DNA of 16,972 bases, from assembly GCA_018985235.1 (NCBI GenBank), contig JADGIG010000128.1, positions 1-16,972 on the forward strand. Direction: 5' to 3'. A model generated the notes under the pieces. The model ran no database searches and was not told where the DNA came from. It saw only the letters and a list, made by a program, of their open reading frames with translations. This document shows positions 1 through 7,673 of the stretch, one piece after another. The DNA comes from Sanchytrium tribonematis (taxonomy: Eukaryota; Sanchytriomycota; Sanchytriomycetes; Sanchytriales; Sanchytriaceae). The position numbers and the translations under genes were made by a program. How positions within the stretch are numbered: position 1 is the stretch's first letter; each line of letters starts with the position of its first letter.

Positions 1-1238
1 TTAATGAGAATAGTTCTCAGACAGACTATGCAGATATTTTCACACAATTTAACATTAAAGTGCATTCGAAAAGTACCCAAAATCCTGTGTGGAACCCATG
101 GGCGCTTACAGAAACAAAAATTGATACAGAAACTGAATTAACAGAAATGAGGACATGGAATGATATATTGGGAGACAGAGCATATTTGATGGACAGTTTA
201 CTTTTTAGTAGATCCTACTTAATAGATGCTGAATCTGCTAAAATTTTCACAACAAACGATTTATTCACTAGAAAAATTAAAGGATCACGGGTATTATACG
301 ATTCTGAGATACCTGGCAGATGCTTTAGCTTTAGTAACGCCATGATTTTTAAGGGGGATCATGTTGTTTTTTCCAGCGTATTTAAATTTCACTTGGTTAA
401 ATCTTTTTGGTTTAATGGGGTGACGTACTTCATTGGAGCCACTGAAACTGGTATTTTGGAGATTATTAGATTTCGTCCCTTTGGAATATCTCATAGAGTG
501 GCACTTGTCAACTCCCGTGGATCGGTAAGGAAAATGTTTGGAACCACAAAGACTATATATGCTTTGCATGGTAATGAAATAAGCGCATTATCACTGGAAA
601 GTTTTAATAGAGGAGAGATAAAAATAGACTATCTGCAATTTGATCTCTACATAGCAGACGCATCTGTAGTGGATGATGAGCTTATACTAACAGATGGTTT
701 ACAAATTTTTAAAGCAGATCAAAAAAGACAGTTTAAATTAGATTCCAGATGTTGTGCATTACATGCTGGCGGCATATCTCAAAGCACCTTTGGAGACGTA
801 TTTTGTATATCTACCGGTGAGAATCTGCTTTTTTTATTCAATTCAAATTCTAAAATCTTATGTCATTATGTTTGGAATGGTTTGCACATTATACTAAACA
901 AGACTTCTTTATTTGTAAAACATACCGAAGATCTATTCACATTAAAATATTCCCTTGATTTCGAGGCCGACTTTGGAATGATAGTAAAATTGAAAAGTTG
1001 TATTAGAATATTTCTATCTGAGCGAGTGAAAAACAAATTAAATTTTAAGACAATAGATATATCTATGTCTAAACTTTTAGAAGAGCATCGACTTCATCTC
1101 TTGAGGCGACAAGTACATATTGTGGAACACGATTTAAAAGAAGTTGAAGGTAAAAACTATCGCTTGGAGAAAGAGCAGCAGTTCTTTTTACTTCAAGAAC
1201 AAAAAGAAATGCTTAAAAATATTACAATTTATGAATAA
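1..1238 (+). CDS. Unrecognised protein, 5' end outside window; beta-rich with C-terminal coiled coil
   Basis: The frame is open from the left edge (first full codon at base 3) to TAA at 1236-1238, so about 411 residues of a longer protein are visible. I do not recognise the family. The body is rich in short alternating hydrophobic stretches with aromatic and glycine turns, as in beta-propeller or WD-like proteins. The last 50 residues or so are charged and Glu/Lys/Gln/Leu-rich, and look like a coiled coil. A propeller plus coiled-coil layout occurs in several scaffold proteins (nucleoporins, transport and transcription factors), but no diagnostic motif points to one of them. No signal peptide can be judged because the N terminus is missing. 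The TAA lies inside AATAAA (1234-1239), and the next gene converges with only 16 bp between stop codons. Confidence 0.75.
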   Translation, partial: NENSSQTDYADIFTQFNIKVHSKSTQNPVWNPWALTETKIDTETELTEMRTWNDILGDRAYLMDSLLFSRSYLIDAESAKIFTTNDLFTRKIKGSRVLYDSEIPGRCFSFSNAMIFKGDHVVFSSVFKFHLVKSFWFNGVTYFIGATETGILEIIRFRPFGISHRVALVNSRGSVRKMFGTTKTIYALHGNEISALSLESFNRGEIKIDYLQFDLYIADASVVDDELILTDGLQIFKADQKRQFKLDSRCCALHAGGISQSTFGDVFCISTGENLLFLFNSNSKILCHYVWNGLHIILNKTSLFVKHTEDLFTLKYSLDFEADFGMIVKLKSCIRIFLSERVKNKLNFKTIDISMSKLLEEHRLHLLRRQVHIVEHDLKEVEGKNYRLEKEQQFFLLQEQKEMLKNITIYE

Positions 1239-1259
1239 AAAGTCATCTACAAATTTATT
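1234..1259. terminator. Overlapping convergent 3' ends with stop-embedded AATAAA on both strands
   Basis: AATAAA at 1234-1239 contains the plus-strand stop 1236-1238. TTTATT at 1254-1259 (AATAAA on the minus strand) contains the minus-strand stop 1255-1257. Cleavage downstream of either signal would fall in the opposite gene. Confidence 0.6.
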
Positions 1260-2664
1260 GGTTTCTGCACTGATTCTCATCAGTCGGTTGAGACTCCTCT
1301 TGTATTATTGATTCCTTGACAGGAGAAATATTATCAAGACCTGGATTCGAGAAAACCTTTTCTGGGGATTTAGAAGTTCTATTATCAGACATAACTTCCT
1401 GTGACTTTAAAGAAATTTCTAATTCAGTGGTATCGTTAAGAGTTTCAGTGACAATCTCAGATTCCTTCGTCGACTCCAAAACCAACGTAGAAACTTGGGC
1501 AGCGTGAGTCTCTATCTCATTTGAAATCAAAGAATTTGGAGACTCTTCTGTTTTACGTTCTGAATTTTCAGACAATTGCAGATTAATTGGACTACTCAGA
1601 TCTTCATCCGGTTTAGTATTTCCTGCAACCTCTTTCACAGCAATATCTGGGCTCGTCTTGCATTTTCTCATAGACTTACTTTCTGCCATATGGCTATCCA
1701 AGAATTTGTCCAAACCTTCCTCATTTTCCAGGTCAATAGCGATATTTTCTGCCACGTTTTCAGTGCTATTAAAAGTAAAGTGAGGGGTGTTTTCGGCTGT
1801 GGCTTCACCTTGAGTACCTAAACCTTCATGTGTTGAGTCATTTAATTTGTCGGTATCTGGTAAAGGTGCCTGAACATCATCACCATCTCCACCCATATCA
1901 GCACTATCTTTCTCAAATTTTAATGAGATTTCTCTTTGTTCCGATGTGACAGCGTGTGTGCTTACAGATGGTATAAAAACTCCCTTTAATGAGGCTCGTT
2001 TCATTGTGAAAACTGATGCCCGTTTTCTAGAAGTAGAATCGTTTTTGTTTCCCGATGAAGGTTCTAGGGTTATATCATCTGACGTCTTATTGGAAACAAT
2101 ATCTGCGTTAATGCTTTTGATGCTAGTGGGCTTAAAAGAAGGTTTATATCTTGGAATAATAACTTCTACTTTTGACTTTTTCCTTGGTTCATAATAATCT
2201 GGGTAGTAATTAATAGGAGCTTTTCTCTTACGATCAGTTAAAGGTTTCTCAGGAGAAACTGGTTCAGAGACGCTATCAAGTGAATCCACCACAGAAGCAT
2301 CACTTTCCGAGACCTCAACCTGTCTAAAGGCTCCAAAATTAGGAGGGAGTGACTTTCTTGGCAATATATGCATTTTCTTTTGAGATTTAATTCTAGTTAT
2401 TAAATTGCGTATATTTTCCTCTCGATCAAGAACTGGCAGGCCAAACATTATACAATGAGATTCGATATCCTCATCAGAAAGGATTGGAAGTTCATTTTCA
2501 GTCACGCGGATACCATTTTCCACAAAATTTAAGAGTCTCTGCAGATTTTCACCTTTACCCACTCCTAAGGGCAAATGAAGTCGTTTAAGTTGATCTACTA
2601 CTTGGATAGGAGTCATTTCTATAACGTTGTCGAAAGAAAGTAAAGAAGGAACTGTGGCTGTCAT
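1255..2664 (-). CDS. Serine-rich nuclear-type protein with N-terminal SAP/LEM-like helices
   Basis: This is a 469-residue protein starting at ATG 2664; the frame stays open upstream but has only a TTG at 2700. Residues about 16-50 have a helix-extended-helix pattern of SAP type, with spaced leucines, a Gly-x-Gly-Lys turn and a second Leu-rich helix. Residues about 61-95 form a second similar unit (SDEDI... then a GLP turn then NLITRI), resembling a LEM or SAP helix pair. Basic clusters RKRK (145-148) and RKKSK (160-164) look like a bipartite nuclear localisation signal. The remaining 300 residues are Ser/Glu/Asp-rich and low in hydrophobics, so probably disordered. No membrane helix is seen, which argues against an inner nuclear membrane Heh/Man1 protein. 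A DNA- or chromatin-binding role is inference from the SAP-like fold. Family identity is unknown. The stop overlaps AATAAA. Confidence 0.65.
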   Translation of the reverse strand: MTATVPSLLSFDNVIEMTPIQVVDQLKRLHLPLGVGKGENLQRLLNFVENGIRVTENELPILSDEDIESHCIMFGLPVLDREENIRNLITRIKSQKKMHILPRKSLPPNFGAFRQVEVSESDASVVDSLDSVSEPVSPEKPLTDRKRKAPINYYPDYYEPRKKSKVEVIIPRYKPSFKPTSIKSINADIVSNKTSDDITLEPSSGNKNDSTSRKRASVFTMKRASLKGVFIPSVSTHAVTSEQREISLKFEKDSADMGGDGDDVQAPLPDTDKLNDSTHEGLGTQGEATAENTPHFTFNSTENVAENIAIDLENEEGLDKFLDSHMAESKSMRKCKTSPDIAVKEVAGNTKPDEDLSSPINLQLSENSERKTEESPNSLISNEIETHAAQVSTLVLESTKESEIVTETLNDTTELEISLKSQEVMSDNRTSKSPEKVFSNPGLDNISPVKESIIQEESQPTDENQCRNQ

Positions 2665-2819
2665 TTCACGTTTGACCCTTGCCCCAACATTATTTTTCAA
2701 GGTAATATAAAAGCAGCAGCTTACTTGAGACCACTTTAATACAATATAACTAATTGAATTTAATGATCTAGTTTTATTTTTTCACAAACCCAAAAAATTC
2801 TAAAACAATTAACACAATC
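2665..2819. promoter_or_regulatory. Divergent intergenic region, 155 bp
   Basis: This shared upstream region separates two divergent genes. The part next to the plus-strand start is an A/T-rich run with T- and A-tracts and ends in AACACAATC before the ATG. I see no clear TATA box or RNA gene. Confidence 0.35.
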
Positions 2820-3359
2820 ATGAAAAATGCTGTTGCAGCAAATACTAGCGAAGGAACTAATCTAATGTCAGAGCTAGACAGATTTGAGGCTGAGATAATT
2901 GCATCTAGAATGGATGAAAACAATTTCAAGGTTAGTGATGTCCCCCTGTTTTCTTTTCAAATTCCTATCAAAAAGACGGCATTTCAAATAGTTTATGAGT
3001 GGCTCGAATATCCTGTGCATGAAATAAGCGACGATTTAGAATCACTAGCACCTTGCAAATACATGAATCGCAGCCTAGCTGTGTATTGTATTTGGGAATA
3101 TTTGGAAAATAGAAATCATATAATCGGGGACAAGATTTATGGATTACCAATTGTGTCCAATGGAACGTCTACATACCATTTCATAGGATACTTGAACAGT
3201 CAAATAACCCAAGTTCATAAAATTCCTTTGGATGAAAATCTCAAGATGATGGGTTGTTACTATAATTTAGCGTATAAAATCCAACATAAGTCATTTGATA
3301 CAAGAGATTGTGACTCTAGCGAGTCCGAGAATTTGATGGACTTATTGTCATCAGATTAA
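2820..3359 (+). CDS. Unrecognised 179-residue acidic protein
   Basis: A complete frame with ATG at 2820 and TAA at 3357-3359. The N-terminal third is polar and helical in appearance, the middle (about 45-150) is mixed and aromatic-rich, and the last 17 residues form an acidic Asp/Ser/Glu tail. There is no signal peptide, membrane helix or recognisable active-site motif. I could not assign a family. AATAAA at 3361-3366 starts one base after the stop codon's flanking T, and the NEDD8 start follows 45 bp downstream on the same strand, so the promoter of the next gene must be very short. Codon use looks like the neighbours', which supports a real gene. Confidence 0.6.
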   Translation: MKNAVAANTSEGTNLMSELDRFEAEIIASRMDENNFKVSDVPLFSFQIPIKKTAFQIVYEWLEYPVHEISDDLESLAPCKYMNRSLAVYCIWEYLENRNHIIGDKIYGLPIVSNGTSTYHFIGYLNSQITQVHKIPLDENLKMMGCYYNLAYKIQHKSFDTRDCDSSESENLMDLLSSD

Positions 3360-3404
3360 TAATAAATCATGATTAACACTTGTCAAAAACTCCGTAAAAC
3401 TTTG

Positions 3405-3638
3405 ATGATTATTAGCATCAAAACGCTGACAGGGAAACAACTTGAACTTGACATAGAAGAAACAGACACCATTTTAAATGTTAAAGAAAGAGTCGAAGAA
3501 AAAGAAGCGATCGCACCAGCTCAACAAAGATTAATATTTGGGGGTAAACAATTGAACGATGAAAAAACGGTGAAAGAGTCAAACATCACAAGCGGTAGTA
3601 CCTTGCATCTTGTCTTAGCTCTACGCGGTGGTCTTTGA
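3405..3638 (+). CDS. NEDD8: NEDD8 ubiquitin-like modifier
   Basis: A 77-residue ubiquitin fold that starts at ATG 3405 and ends with the conserved LALRGG plus one extra Leu. NEDD8 is conjugated through its C-terminal Gly76 to cullins by the UBA3/NAE1-UBC12 cascade and activates cullin-RING ubiquitin ligases. Identity as NEDD8 and not ubiquitin rests on Ala at position 72 (Arg in ubiquitin), the KERVEEKE segment and NDEKT. A hydrolase must remove the single Leu77 to expose GlyGly. An in-frame ATG at 3369 would add 12 residues, but NEDD8 normally starts at MxIxxKTLTGK, and that ATG lies directly behind the poly(A) signal of the previous gene. This is the only gene here with a TGA stop (3636-3638); AATAAA (3642-3647) follows three bases later. 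Confidence 0.93.
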   Translation: MIISIKTLTGKQLELDIEETDTILNVKERVEEKEAIAPAQQRLIFGGKQLNDEKTVKESNITSGSTLHLVLALRGGL

Positions 3639-3695
3639 TTAAATAAATTTGCGTTAGATTCAATTGCCATAAAAGGAGAGAAAGGATCTAACACA

Positions 3696-4844
3696 ATGCG
3701 ATCTGGTGTCATTCACTTGGGAAGACATTATTGCCGAGTTGGTATCATTAATGATGGAAAAATAGAAGTAGTGACTGATGATTTCGGAGCGCATCATATT
3801 CCTAGCTTAATTTATGAAGGCGATGAGAAGCATTTTGGGTCTTTTGCAAAAGCCGAATATACTCGTCACTCGAATCAAATAAGAATTCCAACAGATGAAG
3901 ATTGGCCATTTGTTATTGAAGAACTCAAAAAAGTAGTGAAACATAAGGTTGATTCTTGGTATGTACTAAATAAGACAAGCGATCTCAATGAGTATGATTG
4001 TACATTGTTAGCAAATTTAGACAATTTGTCAGTAGATTGCAAAGTTTTGGTACTTGATTGTGCTTTAGATAGAGTACATGCCACCTTATATCAAAGGCGC
4101 CATCCTGCTGTGGAATCTCTTCAAACCGTTGAAAATGAGGTTGAAGGAACATTAGGTAAAATCACAGATTTTATTAAGCAGCAATTTTACAACAAATACA
4201 AAATGACTATTGAGATGAATAAGAAAGTAAAAGCGAAGTTAAATTTGGCCGCAGATAAATTGCTTACTCAGCTTTGTGCAACTACTGGTAATGCGTCAAT
4301 TTTTGTAGAATCACTATATGATGGATTAGATTTACCCTTGAATGTTAGCAGCGATCGTGTTAGTATCCTACTGAATGATTACTTGAAAGTCTTAAAGAAA
4401 ACAGTTGGACAATTTAAATTTGATTATATCGTTTTGCAAGGTGGCCTGGCTAAATTAAGCTGTGTTACGGAAGTTTTAAAGAGTTTCAATGTTCACCAAG
4501 ATGCAGATCCCTTAGAAGCTCCACTTGTTGGGGCCTTGAAATTGATGTCCAAATACGATACACTTCCCAAGCCTATCGAAGTCGATGTACTTGAATCTCC
4601 TATAATCGCTTCCAACGAAGACGGTATCGAGGTAGTCAAGATTGAGTCTGGCTCTTTAATGAATTGTACACGACATGTCGAAGTGGATAAGGCACCAAAA
4701 GCTTTAGTTGTGCAATTTGGAGACTCTGAGTCTAAAAAATTTCAGCTTAAGGAGATTCCTTTAGGTAAAGGAAAAGTTATTTTGCGATCAAACCCGATCA
4801 ATTGTCAGTTCATGGGTGAAAATGAGATATTTACGTACGAATAA
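3696..4844 (+). CDS. Reduced Hsp70-like protein of the Ssz1/HSPA14 class
   Basis: 382 residues from ATG 3696. The start (GVIHLGRHYCRVGI, then a VVTDDFGAHHIPSLI segment) and the region about 180-285 (KLNLAADKLLTQL, FVESLYDGLDL, then VLQGGLAKL and PLVGALKL) match the nucleotide-binding domain of HSPA14/Hsp70-L1 and Ssz1, the Hsp70 partner in the ribosome-associated complex. A short beta-type substrate-domain remnant follows (about 293-382), with no helical lid. It is clearly reduced: HSPA14 has about 509 residues. About 70 residues are missing between the first lobe and the second phosphate loop, including most of the ITVP...EPSAALLAYG region. Phosphate loop 1 (DLGTT in Hsp70) reads HLGRH, and loop 2 (FDLGGGT) reads LDCALD. 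Nucleotide binding or hydrolysis is therefore doubtful. A ribosome-associated co-chaperone role is inference from the class. The stop overlaps AATAAA (4840-4845). Confidence 0.75.
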   Translation: MRSGVIHLGRHYCRVGIINDGKIEVVTDDFGAHHIPSLIYEGDEKHFGSFAKAEYTRHSNQIRIPTDEDWPFVIEELKKVVKHKVDSWYVLNKTSDLNEYDCTLLANLDNLSVDCKVLVLDCALDRVHATLYQRRHPAVESLQTVENEVEGTLGKITDFIKQQFYNKYKMTIEMNKKVKAKLNLAADKLLTQLCATTGNASIFVESLYDGLDLPLNVSSDRVSILLNDYLKVLKKTVGQFKFDYIVLQGGLAKLSCVTEVLKSFNVHQDADPLEAPLVGALKLMSKYDTLPKPIEVDVLESPIIASNEDGIEVVKIESGSLMNCTRHVEVDKAPKALVVQFGDSESKKFQLKEIPLGKGKVILRSNPINCQFMGENEIFTYE

Positions 4845-4880
4845 ATTTGCTTAAATGTTTCGGTATTAAAATTATTTATT
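4840..4880. terminator. Convergent 3' ends of Hsp70-like and bHLH genes
   Basis: AATAAA 4840-4845 contains the plus-strand stop. On the minus strand AATAAA (4880-4875) is itself the last two codons, Asn-Lys, directly before the stop at 4874-4872. There are 27 bp between the two reading frames. Confidence 0.55.
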
Positions 4881-5237
4881 TGCTCTTCGCATCTGATAGT
4901 TATAGTGGTATCCAGGATCTCGAATAATTTGATCAATGATTTCCGAGGCGGAATCTAATAATTTAGCTCTTCCAGCATTTGATTCAATTCCAAAGGGAAG
5001 CATTAGATCTCGAAGTTTGTCGAAGGTTGAGGTCAATTTTTCTCTGCGTTGCTTTGCTACTCGCGCGCGTTGTTGAGAATCAGGTGCGGATTCTCGGGTA
5101 TCAGACCTAATCATTCTGTTACCGATTTGGCCGGTACTGGGTTTTCCTCGGAGTAGTTCATCCAAAGGATCAAAAACCATATGATCTTGATGAATCTTGA
5201 ACAGCGATTGAGGAATTAATTCGTTCGGATGCTGCAT
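4872..5237 (-). CDS. Small bHLH-type transcription factor with atypical basic region
   Basis: 121 residues from ATG 5237. Residues about 56-105 fit a basic helix-loop-helix: a basic stretch RARVAKQRREKL, a first helix TSTFDKLRDLMLP, a loop, and a second helix AKLLDSASEIIDQIIRD. The proline ending helix 1 and the KLLD...EII pattern are typical. The glutamate that reads the CA of an E-box (ERxRR) is Ala here (VAKQRR), so E-box binding is uncertain; Glu-less bHLH proteins exist and often act as heterodimer partners. There is no leucine zipper or PAS domain. It is divergent from isocitrate lyase across 214 bp, which could mean shared control, but that is speculation. AATAAA forms the last two sense codons. 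Confidence 0.75.
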   Translation of the reverse strand: MQHPNELIPQSLFKIHQDHMVFDPLDELLRGKPSTGQIGNRMIRSDTRESAPDSQQRARVAKQRREKLTSTFDKLRDLMLPFGIESNAGRAKLLDSASEIIDQIIRDPGYHYNYQMRRANK

Positions 5238-5451
5238 ACTAAATTGGATTCCAAGGGGTATATAAGTTTTATATTCTTCTCAATTTCCCCAAAAGGCCAA
5301 TTAATGTGTCGGCCACATGATGATTGGGTGAATGCATTTAGTAAATCCAAATAAAAAATCATATTGATTGTCCGCAAATACTTTCATTCGTGAATCATTC
5401 ATTAAATATGCACGTTAAAGTCGGCTAACCCCACAGTTTCGTCAATTTCAC
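5238..5451. promoter_or_regulatory. Divergent promoter between bHLH and isocitrate lyase genes, 214 bp
   Basis: This is the longest gene-free stretch in the window. It holds TATATAAG (5259-5266), CCAAT (5297-5301) with an inverted copy ATTGG (5323-5327), an AGGGG stress-element-like core (5254-5258) and an E-box-like CACATG (5314-5319). These are short motifs that can occur by chance. The size, compared with other gaps of 9-165 bp, suggests regulated transcription, as expected for a glyoxylate-cycle gene. Confidence 0.4.
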
Positions 5452-7048
5452 ATGTCAAGCATCGATGAACTTGAACGATGGTTTAAATCAGCGAGATTCG
5501 AAAATACCAAAAGAAATTATTCTGCGAAAGACGTGATGGCATTAAGAGGCACAGTCGTCGTACCTCAAGCCTCCAACCTTATGGCCAAGAAATTATGGAA
5601 TATTTTGAAGAAACATCAACAGACTAAAACTTGCTCTCATACTTTTGGTGCATTAGACCCTGTTCAAGTTATACAAATGGCAAAATCTGTTGAAACAATT
5701 TATGTGAGTGGTTGGCAATCAAGCAGCACTGCGTCAACAAGCAATGAACCTGGGCCTGATCTTGCGGATTACCCTATGGATACAGTTCCAAACAAAGTCG
5801 AACATTTGTGGTTCGCCCAATTATTTCATGACAGAAAACAGTCGTACCATCGACAAAAAATGAGCGAAGGAGAACGCCGAAATGAGCCTTATGTGGATTT
5901 TCTGCGACCTATTATAGCAGATGCTGACACTGGTCATGGTGGAATCACTGCAACAATGAAATTAGCTAAAATGTTTGTTGAAAGAGGTGCTGCAGGAATT
6001 CATGTAGAAGATCAAGCTGCTGGTACCAAAAAGTGTGGACATCTAGCGGGTAAGGTTCTGGTCCCAATTCAGGAACACATCAATCGATTAGTGGCATGTA
6101 GACTGCAATTTGATGTGATGGGCGTAGAGACAATATTGGTAGCTAGAACTGATGCTGAAGCTGCAACACTGATCACTAGTGATATAGATCCAAGAGATCA
6201 TCCTTTTATTCAAGGCACAACTGAAAAATTAGATTCCCTTGCGGACGTTATGTTTAAAGCTGAGCAATCTGGTAAGAGTGGAAGTGAATTGGCAGCAATA
6301 GAAGAACAATGGATTGCAAAAGCAAAGTTAAAAACTTTTTCAATGGCGGTTAAAGACCATCTTGTGTCTCAAGGAAAAGAAAGAGAGGCCAACGAATTTT
6401 TTGCAAAGGCACAAATTTTAAGCCATAAGGATGCAACTGCTCTAGCTAAACAACTCGGGGTTTCTATTTTTTGGTGTTGTTACAGACCACGAACAAGAGA
6501 GGGTTACTTTAGATACTTTGGTGGCACTGATGCTTGTATCGCAAGATCAAAGGCTTATGCCCCATTTTGTGACTTGAATTGGATGGAATCAAAAAAACCA
6601 ATTTATTCACAAGCTAAAAAATATGCAGACGGAGTCAAGCGATCTCATCCTTGGGCTATGTTGGCTTACAATCTTTCTCCATCCTTTAATTGGGATGCTG
6701 CTGGAATGAGTGATAAGGAGATTCAATCCTTCATTTGGGATCTTGGTAAATTGGGCTTCACATGGCAGTTCATCACGTATATTTTACTAATTTAGACTTG
6801 CTGGTTTTCACTCAAACTCCTTGGGTATCGACTTATTTGCCCGAGATTATGCGAAGCGTGGTATGTTGGCATATGTAGAGGATATTCAAAGAAAAGAACG
6901 AGAATTCGGTGTCGAAACTTTGGCACATCAGAAATGGTCTGGTGCCGAGCTTGTCGATACACAAATGATGACAGCAACTGGAGGCATTAGTAGCACTGCC
7001 GCAATGGGCAAAGGTGTGACTGAAGATCAATTTAAGTCAAAGCTATAA
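5452..7048 (+). CDS. ICL1: Isocitrate lyase, peroxisomal, two exons
   Basis: Exons 5452-6776 and 6796-7048, 525 residues. It cleaves isocitrate to glyoxylate and succinate, the entry step of the glyoxylate cycle for growth on fatty acids or acetate. Visible are the Mg-binding ADADTGHGG (156-164), the catalytic KKCGH (193-197), the eukaryotic insertion (about 240-330), [14 protein letters not shown] (346-359) and LSPSFNW (408-414). The last three residues are SKL, a type 1 peroxisomal import signal. Splicing the 19-nt intron joins WQFIT to [10 protein letters not shown], as in fungal enzymes. The usual WDxPRTREG motif reads [12 protein letters not shown], an unusual change just before the conserved Arg-Thr-Arg. 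Malate synthase is not in the window. The stop TAA lies in TATAAA, a variant poly(A) hexamer, and the next gene's stop is 9 bp away on the other strand. Confidence 0.95.
6777..6795 (+). other. 19-nt intron in isocitrate lyase
   Basis: GTATATTTTACTAATTTAG splits a Thr codon (AC|A, phase 2). Removing it restores the family sequence WQFIT-LAGFHSN. ACTAAT is a near-perfect branch site placed five bases from the 3' end. Retention gives a stop at once, at 6793-6795. Confidence 0.93.
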
Positions 7049-7060
7049 ATCTTTTATTTA
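7044..7060. terminator. Convergent 3' ends, stops 9 bp apart
   Basis: TATAAA (7044-7049) contains the isocitrate lyase stop 7046-7048. TTTATT (7053-7058) is AATAAA for the minus-strand frequenin gene and shares the last base of its stop (7060-7058). Confidence 0.55.
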
Positions 7061-7627
7061 AACCAAACCATCGTAAAGATTCATTGCTTGTATTATTCCA
7101 GGATATATCTTTGCACCATCTTGAAATTCTTTATAATTGATTTTTTCGTCTTCATCCTTGTCCATTATCTCAAATAATTTTTGTACTTTTAATTCAGGTG
7201 TTTGTTCGTCTTCTGGCAATTTCACCCTCCCGAGCATTTTGTAAAGCGCTTGCATTGTCTTCAGACATTCTGATTTTGAAATGTAGCCATCTTTATCTAT
7301 ATCGTGTAGATCAAATGCCCATTTCAACTTGTCTTCAGTGGAACCTCTAGCAGTCACTGATAAGCAAGTTATAAATTCATTAAACTCTATCATTCCGTTC
7401 TTGTTTAGATCAAATTGATCAAACACCATATCCGCAAAGTCGTTGGAGTCTCCCAACGACCAGAATGTGTGATAAATTCTTCTGAATTCTGCTCTATCAA
7501 GATATCCACTTGGAGCGTCTCTCATAAAACCTTTATACCATTGCTGTATTTCTTTTTTTGAAAACTTGGTGTCTTGTGCTAGTTGATTAAGAATTATGGA
7601 ATTTAGTTTAGAATTTGACTGACCCAT
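7058..7627 (-). CDS. NCS1: Frequenin / neuronal calcium sensor 1 homologue
   Basis: 189 residues, the usual length of the family. MGQSNSKL at the N terminus is a classic N-myristoylation signal (Gly2, Ser6). The sequence follows yeast Ncs1 and human NCS-1: EIQQWYKGFMRDAPSG, a degenerate first EF-hand, EF2 loop at 73-84 (D..N.G.I..E), EF3 loop at 109-120 (DIDKDGYISKSE), EF4 at 156-167, and the C-terminal NLYDGLV. EF1 is degenerate as in all members. In EF4 the glycine at loop position 6 is Glu161 (DKDEDEKINYKE), so calcium binding there may be weaker. In fungi the protein is a calcium sensor that activates phosphatidylinositol 4-kinase at the Golgi and plasma membrane. The start is the only ATG giving the myristoyl motif. 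Confidence 0.95.
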   Translation of the reverse strand: MGQSNSKLNSIILNQLAQDTKFSKKEIQQWYKGFMRDAPSGYLDRAEFRRIYHTFWSLGDSNDFADMVFDQFDLNKNGMIEFNEFITCLSVTARGSTEDKLKWAFDLHDIDKDGYISKSECLKTMQALYKMLGRVKLPEDEQTPELKVQKLFEIMDKDEDEKINYKEFQDGAKIYPGIIQAMNLYDGLV

Positions 7628-7673
7628 TGTGTTTCAAATTTGTATCTTTTTCAATAAATTTCAACAAAAACAT

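Noticed and set aside
60-62. GTG at 60 as start of the first gene
   Set aside because: The frame is open to the window edge, so the gene simply continues outside; likewise the GTG at 16951 for EMC1, and the TTG starts at 2700, 10633, 10772 and 13329 that have ATG a few codons later.
1316-2194. Several plus-strand open frames opposite the SAP-like gene, and similar ones opposite other genes
   Set aside because: They are shadows of the serine-rich coding strand, with no family match and no placed poly(A) or start context.
3369-3404. NEDD8 start at the upstream ATG with a 12-residue extension
   Set aside because: The family starts at the ATG at 3405, and the upstream ATG sits two bases after the poly(A) signal of the previous gene, where a transcription start is hard to place.
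6777-6820. Isocitrate lyase broken by a frameshift (pseudogene)
   Set aside because: The break is explained exactly by a GT-AG intron of 19 nt with a branch site, and five other genes in the window have the same kind of block.
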